Assembly (NCBI GenBank): GCA_018296165.2 | Contig: JACKQL020000010.1 | Coordinates: 806,001-870,000, forward strand | From: Termitomyces sp. T153 | Lineage: Eukaryota; Basidiomycota; Agaricomycetes; Agaricales; Lyophyllaceae | Reading direction: 5' to 3' | DNA: 64,000 nucleotides | Shown here: positions 41,901 to 52,658 of the stretch, piece by piece | Layout of the letters: each line of letters opens with the position of its first letter | How positions within the stretch are numbered: the first letter of the stretch is position 1 | Made by a program: the position numbers and the translations under genes | The notes under the pieces: generated by a model | What the model saw: the letters and a program-made list of their open reading frames with translations, nothing else | Database searches by the model: none | What the model was told of the DNA's origin: nothing

Positions 41901-42301
41901 GTTAATGTCCCATGATGCGGAACATTCCTTCACAAAACGTACCTTCGTCTCTGCCAATAATTGGATCGAGCTTTCCATTTTTCGCCATTTCAGTCAAGTC
42001 GACACTCTGATACTGGTCAGAAACCGAAGGCAATAAACCTGACGACACGCACGTATTCCTTCAATGCCTCCCCCTTCTGATGTTGAGGCCCAAAACTAAA
42101 TCCCGGAAACCCTCCGCCCTTATTCGGAGGTTGTGATGCATAGTATCGAACGAGAGCAACAGGCGCTTGTATTCGACCTGTAATACGACCGAATGACCCT
42201 GCTCGCAGGGTGAGTCCTCGTAAGCCAAGGCGGACGCCATTTGGGGGTGCTTTTGAAGAGATAAGTCTCGTGAGATTTTTTGAATTTTGCGCTCGTAGCA
42301 T
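38998..42301 (-). CDS. HSP78: Mitochondrial AAA+ disaggregase Hsp78/ClpB
   Basis: An Hsp100 unfoldase of the mitochondrial matrix that, with the mtHsp70 system, pulls apart aggregates. The start [16 protein letters not shown] is a basic presequence. There is no ClpB N-domain, as in fungal Hsp78. NBD1 has Walker A GPPGVGKT with Walker B ICFIDE. A middle coiled coil follows ([19 protein letters not shown]). NBD2 has GPTGVGKT, then [14 protein letters not shown], and sensor TSNLGSDIL. About 12 short introns. The end reads NLASEQI at TAG 38998-39000. About 800 residues, normal for the family. Confidence 0.94.
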
Positions 42302-42400
42302 GGTAATTCGGAAAGTAGGTTTCCGTCCCTCAGATTGGCATTTATACTCGGGTAGCGGAAGCAGAAAGTCGTTGAGACCACCAGGCCGTTCTCGAATTTA
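42302..42400 (-). promoter_or_regulatory. HSP78 promoter with TATA and possible heat-shock element
   Basis: On the minus strand TATAAA lies at 42341-42346, about 40 nt before the ATG. A TTCTCGAA (TTCnnGAA, two heat-shock half sites) lies at 42389-42396. CGGAAA and TTTCCG form a short inverted repeat at 42309-42325 in the presumed leader. Sites were picked by eye. Confidence 0.35.
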
Positions 42401-42556
42401 CGGCGACTTACTCGGTCACATGCTTTTAACATGACGGATTTCCCTCGGCTCGGCTGTCGGGCCGGATAGAGGCACAATGCAAAGCAACTATGTAACACCC
42501 TAATGATATGGAATGGATTTTCTAAGACTCAGAAAAGACGGGTATCATGGCTCAGA

Positions 42557-44087
42557 TCAACCCCTCCAGTACTTTGAAGGAACGAAGGGCATCGACGTCA
42601 ATACGGCTTTCCTTAGCTTACTGCGGACATCAACCTCGACCTCCGTCCCCTTTTTGTGCCATCCAGATTTGATGTATCCCATGGCAATATTCTTTCCAAG
42701 AGTTGGGGATGGTATTCCAGATGTAACGGTACCTGTAAAAAGATTGACACGTCTTTCTGGAAGTAAAATAATGGTGTACTGACCGATAAGCTCTCCGCTT
42801 GACGGCGCGAAGATTTTGGCCCCCTCTGGATTTTCTTCAATGATGAGAACCAAAGATTGATAGAGACTCACGTCTAGCCGGTGCCCCATCAATCGTCAAT
42901 CCCACGCGTCGCTTCGACGGTCCCTCTTTGAGGACCTTTTTCACGCCCTCAGCGCCGATGAAACCACCAGCTTCCCGGCGCTCTTTGGCTACAGAAAAAT
43001 TCAGAAAAGCACTCATCATGACGCGTTACGGAACTCACGAATAACCCATGCAAGGCCAGCTTCGATCGGTGAAATGTCCTCGTTGAGGTCTTGGCCGTAA
43101 AGACACATGCCCGCCTCTAGCCGCAAGCTGTCTCGTGCACCGAGACCTGTAAGTTGTACTGGGCTTTTGCTCAGTAGCTTGGCAACGTCGACTGTCTGTG
43201 AAGGAGGTATAGAAATCTAACGAACATCATTAACCTTATATAAACTGGCATTCAAAATATAATGCTCACCTCGAATCCATCCTCACCAGTATACCCACCG
43301 CGCGCAACATGAAGATTGAAGCCCTCTATTGGAACGAATGCTGAAGTTCCGAATGTCAAGCGTTTCAGGTCAAACGAAGTCAGGGTCTGCAGGTACGACG
43401 CTGCCTCCGGGCCCTGCAGCGCAAGTAGCCCCCAGCCCTCCAGAATCTCTAATTCTACAGGTCCTTCTTTCCCCCGCTCGCTCAAGTTCCATTCCTCCAG
43501 CTTCGCCTGGAACCATGGTAGGTCGCGGTCGCGCCGCCCTGCGTTCGTTACAACATAGTATGCTTCATTTGAATGCTTGGTGATGATGGTATCGTCGATG
43601 ATTCCCCCGTTTTCGTTCAAGAGAACTGAGAGTGTTGAATGGTACGGATCAAGCGACTTCAAAGCGGAGGGCGAGAGCCATTCCATGAACTCGGATGCTG
43701 TGCGTCCACGGAAACTGGGACATAGTCCATAAATTGTGGAGGGTATTGTGCTAGGGTACCCACTTAGATTGAACCATATGGCTCACGTCGAATAGACCAG
43801 CGCTGGAACGGACATGGTTATGGCTGGCAACTAAATGGAACGTTATGCTCGTATTATCTTTCTGTAGGGAAGGACTACATACCTTGTCCAACATCTCCAT
43901 ACACTAACGGCATCGAATACCCAGCAAATGGAACCATCTTCGCGCCATTTTCATGATGAAAATCATACAGCGGTGTCCGTTTGAGCTATGAACCAAGTCA
44001 GCAAACACTGCGGAACATACAGCATAAATAGAATAGACGTACCTCCGACTTTCCAGCTCCTGTCGCAAGACCGCGCCTTAGCATCAT
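42557..44087 (-). CDS. GCV1: Aminomethyltransferase, glycine cleavage T protein
   Basis: The T protein takes the aminomethyl group from H protein and, with tetrahydrofolate, releases ammonia and makes methylene-THF in the mitochondrial matrix. ATG 44085-44087 ([14 protein letters not shown]) gives a short presequence, then [10 protein letters not shown] and [26 protein letters not shown]. Later motifs are [36 protein letters not shown] and [19 protein letters not shown]. The end VPSKYWRG lies at stop 42557-42559. About seven introns, about 400 residues. All main family blocks are present. Confidence 0.94.
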
Positions 44088-45079
44088 CCCATGGATACAT
44101 CGTGATGTTCTAGAGAAGTTAACAGCTCTAAGAGCTCTACTGGGTCCGAAAATGCTCATGAAGGAGAAAAGAAAGCATTTGGTGACAGATAGTGGCGGGA
44201 AAATCGAACGGAATTCCGCTTCCGATCGACCCTGGAAAAGTTGGTTGAATTCGCTCTAAAGTGTTGAACGTTCGAACGTTTGAACATTACCTACGGTTGT
44301 TAACTGGAAGCTGAAAAAGGGCCATGACTCTAAAAACCTGGATTTCAACGACCAATTCTAGAGGATCGGAGAGTCGGTAGCTGGACCTCTACTATGACCG
44401 CGCACAAAATGGTCATCGTTCCTTGACATCGATGCTCACAACAAACACTTCTGATATCTTGGTTCGAAGAGCTCGGCATCGTGAATGTAATAGTCTACAT
44501 ACGCATACGGTTCGATATCGATGTAGTCCGGTAACTTGGGCCCATTTCAAGCTTCTATTCAATTTTCCCTCGATGGTGGAGAGCAATCGTGAAACCGCGT
44601 AGACCTGCGTACGCAGCAATCATGCCCAATTTCTGTGGAGAGGCGTTATTCCGTATCAGAAATTACCTTGAGTCTAGCTGTATGATGAATGTCCGATTGA
44701 GATGAGTCCATTTGTAGTCATGGTACTGCTTTGGTCTATTCGGAGTACGATTTTTGTAACAATATGGTGATCATCACAATTCAAATATTCGTTACCCTGC
44801 AAAGCCATAAGTACAGCCGATTCGTGGCAGAGGGGCAAACCTTTACTTCTCTAAGCATGTTGTTATATAAATGTCCGAAACGACTCCGAGTGACCGAGTC
44901 TCAAGGCTATAGTCCTAGTCATTGCTAATCTGATGTATTTCTAATGGTGACCCAACGATGCGCCACTCCCAGTGTTTGTGCAAATCTCTTCGGCGCAGCC
45001 GTCGGGCCGTCTGGCCCGGTCCAATGACCAGCTCCCTTGAAGAGATGATAACAAAACTATTACTCCTTGATTGATCAGT
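44088..45079. other. Spacer between GCV1 and DERA with gene relic
   Basis: GCV1 and DERA point away from each other, so both promoters lie here. A possible broken small gene is listed separately at 44436-44711. The rest shows nothing clear; GTTATATAAATG lies near 44861. Confidence 0.45.
44436..44711 (-). pseudogene. Possible relic of a small gene
   Basis: ATG 44709-44711 opens MDSSQSDIHHTARLK, then a good intron (GTAATTTC...CACAG), then KLGMIAAYAGLRGFTIALHH, and a TAG soon after. In another frame just downstream a protein-like run reads KLPDYIDIEPYAYVDYYIHD and ends FEPRYQKCLL before a GTGAGC. One stop and one base shift separate the two parts. This looks like a small membrane protein gene with two disabling changes, or a gene spliced in a way I cannot see. 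Splicing the first donor directly to the later frame is also in phase. Confidence 0.3.
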
Positions 45080-45998
45080 ATGCCCCCCTCCAACAACGAT
45101 GAATGGCACACTCTTATCAATGCGAGGATAAACGAGGTTAAGGCATTGCCAGCTTTTGTACCAATGAACCCTCCATCAAGTTTGTCCGGACACATAGCAC
45201 TGACCATCGATCATACCCTTCTCAAGCCTGACGCCACATTTTCTCAGATCGATGCTTTGTGTGACGAAGCGCTTAGATACAAGTTCAAAGTAAGCTCTCA
45301 ATTGATCGTTTTGGATGATCAACGAGCTCTCGTAGTCTTGCTGCGTCAATGGTTCTCACGTCTCGCAGGTTCCTCCACCATTCCATGCTGTGTGGTGGGC
45401 TTTCCTTTGGGTGCATGCACGACCAAATCCAAAGCTTTGTCCGGTGATGTCACTCTACATGGTGAATGTTCTAGCCTAAAACCGTCTCGTCAGCGAAACC
45501 CAAGTAGCGATCGAGGACGGCGCCAAGGAGATCGACATGGTTCTCAACATCGGTGCTCTCAAGTCCGGCAACTACGTGCTTGTACATGACGATATAGCTA
45601 CTGTAGTCAGCACGGCAGCTGCTCACCCTGTGAAGGTCATTCTGGAGACAGTGTTCCTAACAGACGAAGAGAAGATTGCAGCATCCTTCATTGCAGCAGA
45701 GGCAGGAGCTGCTTTTGTCAAAACGTGCACAGGTTATTCAGGTGGTGGCGCGTCTGTTATGGATGTGGCGTTGATGAAGAAGGCGGTACGGTACAAAGGG
45801 AATGTGCAAGTGAAGGCATCGGCAGGGATCAAGAGCCTAAATGCGTGCTTAGAAATGTTAGAGGCGGGTGCTGATCGGATTGGAACGTAGGTTTTCATAT
45901 TGATCAAATCAAGTGGCTTGTCATGATTTCTTTTGAACAGTTCGTCGGGCGTAGCTATAATGAAGGATGCTGAAACGGTTCCAAACGAATCCCAGTAA
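45080..45998 (+). CDS. Deoxyribose-phosphate aldolase, probably frameshifted
   Basis: DERA splits 2-deoxyribose-5-phosphate to glyceraldehyde-3-phosphate and acetaldehyde in nucleoside breakdown. ATG 45080 reads into HIALTIDHTLLKPDAT. Later parts include IPCCVVGFPLGACT, GAKEIDMVLNIGALKSG, the Schiff-base lysine in FVKTCTGYSGGGA, VQVKASAGIKS, and RIGTSSGVAIM across the last intron, to TAA 45996-45998. After the first intron (45290-45335) the segment SCCVNG is in phase with exon 1, but the next block GSSTIPCC (from 45368) is two bases out of phase, and the usual eight residues between them are missing. Skipping the intron restores frame but loses Cys-Val-Asn. Either a deletion has broken the gene or the sequence has an error here. 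Confidence 0.85.
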
Positions 45999-46060
45999 GG
46001 TATCAAATCTAATATCCCGTTGCTAGCACTGAACTGTCGGTTACTCAGTCGAAGCGATAA

Positions 46061-48744
46061 CTAGTTGAAGCCTCCTTTGTCTGTGTCAGACAAGAGATCA
46101 TAGACGGGACACAGATTGTCCCAGGCAGCTGGAAAAATGCATGAACTTGATAGTGATAACTTGTCAAAATCAACACTTACCGGGAGGTGCGACCAGAGCA
46201 GATGTTCCTGGGGCATCTTCTGCGAGAACGATTGCGAGACCACTGAAAGAATAAAACTCAAGTGATACTTCTGCATTAAGCAAAGATACTTGACTTACAG
46301 TTCAAGGTGCCAGTCGATATGACTGTATTATCGGATCAATATTATTGAATAGATTAGGAGAAACAACAAACCAGTGAAGGAACCACGGCCCAGAATTATC
46401 AGTTTCGAAACGAATCGTCACGCTGTCCAGAGGGCCACCAGCGCTAACAACGTCACGGCGGACCGGATTCGCATAATTGTAGACTAAGCTTCCAGCACTG
46501 CGAATGACATCGAAGGTATGCTATCGGTGGACATGAGCGAAGAACAACAGAAGATGATGCATAACTCACTCCGTGGAGATGGAATGGGTGCTACTCATCC
46601 TCTCATTTTTAATCAATTGAAGAGGCATTGTGACAAGGATACTCACTGGAGCACCGGGAGCCAAGCCTGATGAGATGGTTATCTGTATCACCCGGTTGAG
46701 TGGTAAGGTGTATACTGAACCAGCAGGAAGAAGTGATGCTATGTTTAAACATACACAGTTAGTAAGATTTACAGAATTCTACTACCTAATACTCACACGC
46801 GGTAGTGGCTCCACTTAGGATTTGAAGCAAGACCGGGACGGTCGGAGGCACAAATGTAGCGTTATTGATAGTGAATTGTATTGGAGGTGAAGTCGTCTGA
46901 TTGAAATGTCCAATTTGAAATTCAAGATACTGAGGGAACAACTAGATATGACTTACGATGCCAAGTGCTAAGTTCAGGTTGATGTCCGCCCCATTTATAT
47001 TTGGCGCGCCGGGCTTGATGGTCACAGGGATCAAGATTGGTACCGAGATATCAGTCAAAAAATGGTCAACGTACTGCGCCGGGGTTCTCAAGGGGCTATT
47101 CAGACAAATAAACCTGTTTGGTCCCAGTGTACTTCAACAAAGACGGAAACCTGCCTGTAGATTTGTCTCCAACAATGGTTTTAGATAGATAGGACCCAGA
47201 GTAAATGGATCGGCGATTGGAGCACCGTTATAACGTAGGATGGCACTGTTGAGTCCACCTAGGAAGCCAATCGTTCCGACGTTGGGATTAGCACGAATCC
47301 CTGTATCATGTGTTCAAAATAACAACGTTCAAGAAGACAGACGGATAGAAAGAATTCACAATAGTTGGCTACCACTTGATTAGCGTTCAACTAATCGAAG
47401 CATCGGTAATTGCGACGAGCGACGAGCCAAAAAGGACGCGTACGACGAAAGAATAACGCTGCCCTGGGGAGTGTAATCAACCAGAGACTCATGCTTGTAT
47501 CAGGAGCTCATCAACTTACCGGCATAGATCTGAATAGAATCCACAACCAAGGGTACGTGATTAACACCATCAACTTCGATTATCGTTAACTTGTGACCAT
47601 CGATTGAGAACATAAAATTGGGGTCGCAGGATATTGAAACAAGTCTGAAGCGGTACCTGAAGATTATAAGTCAGAGACTAAACACTAGTCGCCAGATACT
47701 TATGCAGTAACAGACCTTTGCCCCCGTACAACATTGATCACAGCTAAGGGAGACGTTGGACCGCCCGCATAGCGGCCCAGGCCATTAATGAGGGTCGAAT
47801 CAGAGGTCCTACAGGAACTAAGCACACAAGACTATAGTACAAGAACAGCATCTTACGGCACAATACCAGCGGCTGGTGCAACAGTGTCTGTTTCTTTATT
47901 AACAAGAACCTGTCAGGTTAGCGATGAAGTGAAACTCACGGTACCTATCATATATAGGCGTTTCATTGGCCACAGCCTCTAGCATCAAGAATATCGGCTT
48001 ACCAATCTGCAAGCGTTATGACAGTGTCCTCTGTAAAAAAACGGGATAATTACTGTGAATGACGGAGCATTATTTCAATTGGTTCATCGACAGACCATTA
48101 TCAACGTCATAGAGATCTTTGTGTGGGTCATTGGGATCGTAGATAACAAAGACACCACGTAGTCCGTCACAATACTGCGTTGCTAGAGTAATATATCAAT
48201 GTATGCGACGTCAAGAATGCATGGTAAGAGCTCGACTTACACAAGTGCGAGTGGTACCAGAAGGTGCCTGCCTGGTCAGCTGAGGAGAAGGTGTAGAGGA
48301 AAGAGTTTCCCGGCGCGATTGGGCATTGCGATACGAAGCTAGGACCATCTGCCCATGGCGTTCCTTTCTGAAAAAGCCCATGCCAATGCTAGATCAAGAT
48401 GTCAGTTAAGGACAGCTCTAGCGGCGATCATATATTCACAATTGATGTACTCTTCAACATTGTCACATCGGTGAGTCGATTTATGACATTGAGCCTAAAA
48501 GTGTTTCCCTAACGACCGTCAGGATTTGCGGAGAAAGGATAATCTGAAATGCTAAATTATTCACTTTAGTACCAGTAATAAGAGGACCAGGAAATGTTCC
48601 TTCTGCCAGGACTCCACTTCTTGTAAAGCCATCTGGAGCAATGTCAGCATTGACGATGTGGAGGTCTGCGACTGGCCCAATTATGATGGCCAGCGCGGCA
48701 GGCGTCAAAACCGCAGTGACGACGAGAAAAAGGAAAAAACACAT
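46061..48744 (-). CDS. Laccase (multicopper oxidase)
   Basis: A secreted blue copper oxidase that takes electrons from phenols and reduces O2 to water. ATG 48742-48744 starts a signal peptide ([13 protein letters not shown]...ALA), then [13 protein letters not shown]. Copper-ligand blocks are [36 protein letters not shown] and [13 protein letters not shown], so all four laccase signatures are present. About fifteen short introns; one (GTTTGTTG...TACAG) splits the Cys-His of block 4. The residue ten after that Cys is Leu, often linked to mid redox potential. It ends DTDKGGFN at TAG 46061-46063, about 520 residues. Internal junctions were not all checked. Confidence 0.92.
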
Positions 48745-51417
48745 TGAAGTTTTTGATTTGAGGTGTATCAGAATTTGAGGCAAGGGCCGTTAAAAAAAGA
48801 GATTACCTTGGGCTCGCACTTCATAAATACTTGGTATACTTGTATATGGAATGATTTACTGGCGTGGTGGATGTACGGTCCGAACAAGGTATTCTGTATT
48901 TGTAAGTTAGGTCATAAAGTGTATTTGCGAGGGTCTAACAAGGACCCCCGGAAAACCGGTCCTCCTGCTGGAATTAGGCACCAATGATGGACTGCCGACA
49001 GAGCCACGCCGGCGGACGATCTGTCTAACTCGATACCATCAAGTGAAGGTACAGAAAGACTATTTTCGCTGCCCTCAATGAGTAGGCGTTCGTCCTCTTT
49101 GTGCATGTGTGCCTGCAACCTCCCATCATCCCACATCTGTTTCTCTTCAAAATAATCAACCCTTACCCATTTTGTCACGACATAGATCAGTCACAGTTTA
49201 ATTCCGTTCATTTCCCATCAGGTGACATCTTTATGTGTCTCTTGACATCTTTCGTGAGTTCTTCAACGAATTAGCAATGGACATGGGTTTGTCGTATTGG
49301 AGTGTCTCTCTAAGAATGAGTGCAACTCACGAGTAAAAAATTTATACTTCAATTGCTTGGCAGATGTCGTTCTATAGTCAAGGCAGAAGACAACTAGCAA
49401 ATGATCACATTCAATTGAAGCCAGAATATTGTTACAACAACACACCTCAGAATTAATCAAACAACTAGCAGAGTTCTCTGCTGCCTAGGTTGGACTAATC
49501 CCTGTTGCTAGCATATTCAAGGTTAATTGATCAGAAAATGGATGTTTCAAGAATGAGAACGTGTATTATTACTTACAGGCGAAGGAAGGAAGAGAATCCA
49601 TATTGCCAACGGGTGTCGGGCGTGACCGCCTCAAATGTGCTTGGAACAAAATAAACAGTATTTGTCTTCTATCTACTTGCGATCATTTTCAAAAGGTGCA
49701 TTACAAAGTTTGGTCTGTTTGGCTGGACCACTGATGTGACGTGATGTGGTCTATTTCTAAATATTTCGGAACCTCTCAGATGTGAGGACCGGTTATCCGG
49801 GGGTTCTTGATGAGATCGAGTTAGACAGATTGTCCCTCCCCTCGAATACACTCTAATACACGTGTTATGTAAATTTCATCCGTAAAGGGCAGCCTCTCCC
49901 AGCCGCACTGCCCACTACTCGTTGGATCTATGTAAAGGGTCCATTCCTTAACTGAATACATTACAATGTTCGTCACTATCTCTTAGTCTATCAGTCCCCC
50001 GTTTTACATTCCAAATATACGATACAGTCTCCCAACATCAATAAATTTCTCTATTCAAGGGCCAACATCTATGTAAAAGGTCCAAGATGGAAAATCTATC
50101 CCTCATATGCAACAAAGAATCAATCATATTTGCTCCCAAAGGCTCACAACTCAAAAATGATATGGAAAGGATCAGTATGACAACACCCATAGAATATGGA
50201 AATACAAAGGAGTCAAGGTAACATATAGCCTTAATCAGAATAGAAAAGTCTACAGGATCCTTGCTTATGATCCAAATGGTGTGTCTACTGTCCTGCCTGC
50301 AAAGGATGGCCATGCCACATCACCTTAAATCCTGGCAAGAGCCTAGTGAGGGCCAAAGCATGAACACAAAAGGTTAGATTGCCAATCAATAGATAGAAAT
50401 TGTCATCAGAGAAGCAAAAAGAGTTAACTTCAGAGAGCATTGGGTCTGTGCACAGAGGGAGATAGCACATTGGAAGAGGAAAAAGAGACATGAGGGTATG
50501 AGGAACAACAAAGTCGGAAATGGTTTTATGTCTACTCAAGGGGCACATCAAAGGGGTAATTGTAAAATCTTGGATTATGTATTTATATGTCATGTATGGA
50601 GGAGCACAATAGCAACCGTGGCAGCCAATGGAACCCATAACAATCAAAGGACTGCAGAGCAATGAAAAAACACAACAGGATGCACACAAACTAATACATT
50701 CAAATATTATAGAGTACACTTGTAAGTAGCACAACAGCCTCAGGATGCTTGGATAGATGCAAATGAGGCAAAACAACACCCTCAGGATTGAACCCATGTT
50801 GTAACAAAGAACTCAGACTGTGCCACAAGAACAGATGCATGCACATGGATGCTGTAACTTCTGATGAGAAGCACAATGGATGCTTCGAAGAAGAACAGGG
50901 GCTGCTCCAGCAGAAGGGCAATGAGTCATATCACACTGATTCCAAGATCTAGAATAGATTGAGGTATTATCATTCAATGAAAAATTTGTTGTCTTGAAAA
51001 ACGTTGGCACTCATGTGAGCTGTATGTAACTCACATAATGCCATCATGTGACTTAACACATTTTGTTTGAAAAAAATAGTGTCTTGAAAAATGTTAGCAT
51101 TCACGTGATGACCTTTTCTTCAATAGCTATGTGACATGTGATCAAAATATTCCTGCTCATTGAAACTATTGTATATGTAATCATCAAACAGCTGGGAATG
51201 TCAGCAATCCATAATGCCCGTGACTCTTTCAGCCTTCGTCTGGTGGTAGCTACACCTGCAATAGTTGTGTGCTACTTACTCGCAGGTAAAACTACTAGCA
51301 GGTAACATCATACCTAATTTTCAAATTTTGTTCGTCAAATAATTTACCAATTGTTGGAACCATTGTATATGTAATCATTGAAATACTGTCCCCCCGTGTT
51401 TTTGTCTTGCATATTGT
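48745..51417. other. Gene-free, partly CpG-poor DNA left of the nested elements
   Basis: About 2.7 kb. From about 49980 the DNA becomes AT-rich and CpG-poor, like 34.4-37.1 kb. Two pairs of short direct repeats lie inside: GTCTTGAAAAA(C/T)GTT near 50990 and 51080, and ATTGTATATGTAATCAT near 51170 and 51362. A 170-codon minus frame (50285-50797) has no motif and is Cys-rich in the way of low-CpG antisense. Probable old repeat. Confidence 0.45.
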
Positions 51418-51642
51418 ATGTGTCAATTTTCTATGAGAAGTTCTACTGCAGCTGGTACGCTAATCCTTTGGGGTTTTGATTCCTCCAAAATAAGGGGCAA
51501 TGCCAGCGGCATGTTGCATCAAGAGTTTCGCAAATTAGAACTTCTCAATGACATATCTGTACTGCAATACCTTGGTCGTTTACCAAGCAACTTCTACAAT
51601 GCTCCGTGAAGGGTCGATGTAATATCAGCTTTCTGCCTATGG
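51418..51642 (+). pseudogene. Left flank of interrupted peptidase-bearing sequence
   Basis: An open frame of 63 codons (ending PSNFYNAP) stops at TGA 51607-51609. The same frame continues open from there to the gypsy insertion point at 51642 and is in register with the frame that resumes at 61553 on the other side. This suggests it is the upstream part of the same old gene, with one nonsense change. No motif is recognised in this part. Confidence 0.4.
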
Positions 51643-52520
51643 TGATACACCTGTCTCGTACTTCGAGACAGGTTGAATAAAGAACTAGGAAAATTACCAT
51701 AAAAACAAGCTGAAAACTGTAGGCTTGGGTAAGATGCCAAAAACTGTAGGCATAAGAACGTACCTAGAATAATAGAGTATCACTGAGGAACCCAAAAGCA
51801 TGCAGACAATGATGCCAGCAGGAATGATGACGTCGAGAGGAAAAGCTGGTGACGCATTTGATCGACGATCAATGGCTGTGCTCGGCAACCCAGCTAGAAA
51901 GATAACCGATGCCGAGGACAGCCATGAACATCTAAAAACACAATGATAGAACCCTATTCCCCTCAATACCAGATGCCAGACCACCTAGGCATCCAAGCTG
52001 ACAGCCATACAAACCACACGAAGGCTATGGGAGAAGAAGGAAAGGAAAAAGAACAAGAGGAAAGAGGTTGGACGAACGAAAAGCCGAGTAACCCCGACCC
52101 AGCATGTCATTGCAAACAGCCAGCCAATAACGGAGAAAGGCCAAGAAAACCACGCGGTACACCTACAGGCACGCATGAAAAACAGCCGGGTCCGTGCGTG
52201 TATGACAACCTATAAAAAGGAGAGCAGGATTGGGGGAGAGGGCAAGCAACGACGTACCATGGCTTGGCTAGCCCCAGGGAGCGGCTAACTTAGGCTTACG
52301 AGTATTTAGTTGGTTTGGGTTTTTATTTATATATATATATTTGAGCCCATTCAAAAGTTCAAGACCGTCTCAACTAGCAAATAAATCAATTTAATTATTA
52401 TCTATGACTGTAAACGTCTAAGTGAGCTTTCGTGTAACCTAAGCCTCCAAACTCTGTGAGAGTAAAGTTTGATCCGTTGATCTGATCAATTGACGACATC
52501 AAAACTTACATTTCACATCA
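51643..52520 (+). repeat. 5' LTR
   Basis: Starts TGATACACC and ends CACATCA. A 9-bp perfect hairpin (CCTGTCTCG/CGAGACAGG, 51650-51672) lies at the left end. TATAAAAA at 52211-52218 is a likely promoter TATA. Matches 60670-61548. Confidence 0.92.
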
Positions 52521-52522
52521 TC

Positions 52523-52540
52523 TGGAGCCCACCGCGAGGG
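52523..52540 (+). other. Putative primer binding site
   Basis: Two bases after the LTR, TGGAGCCCACCGCGAGG begins with TGG, which would pair with a tRNA CCA end. I could not name the tRNA. Confidence 0.45.
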
Positions 52541-52658
52541 GCTTTTGTTGCACAAAAACTTACTTTTGGATTTCCTTGAGGAAGTCCAACCCTTGTGAAA
52601 CATTAGTTTTGCACCACCTGGGTCTTGGCCCAAAACACCTGAAGTTATTGCAACCAAG

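Noticed and set aside
45071..45589. Unspliced open frame of DERA
   Set aside because: It runs through a typical intron and loses the Cys-Val-Asn segment; kept only as an alternative in the DERA entry.
48935..48975. GGACCCCCGG/CCGGTCC near-palindrome
   Set aside because: Short and imperfect, with no neighbouring signal to give it a role.
50285..50797. 170-codon minus-strand open frame
   Set aside because: It lies in CpG-poor repeat DNA, is Cys/Leu-rich without a motif, and has a composition expected by chance there.
51943..52215. Open frame of 90 codons in the LTR, repeated in the 3' LTR
   Set aside because: The two LTR copies differ by a single-base indel that changes the frame end, and it overlaps LTR promoter sequence.
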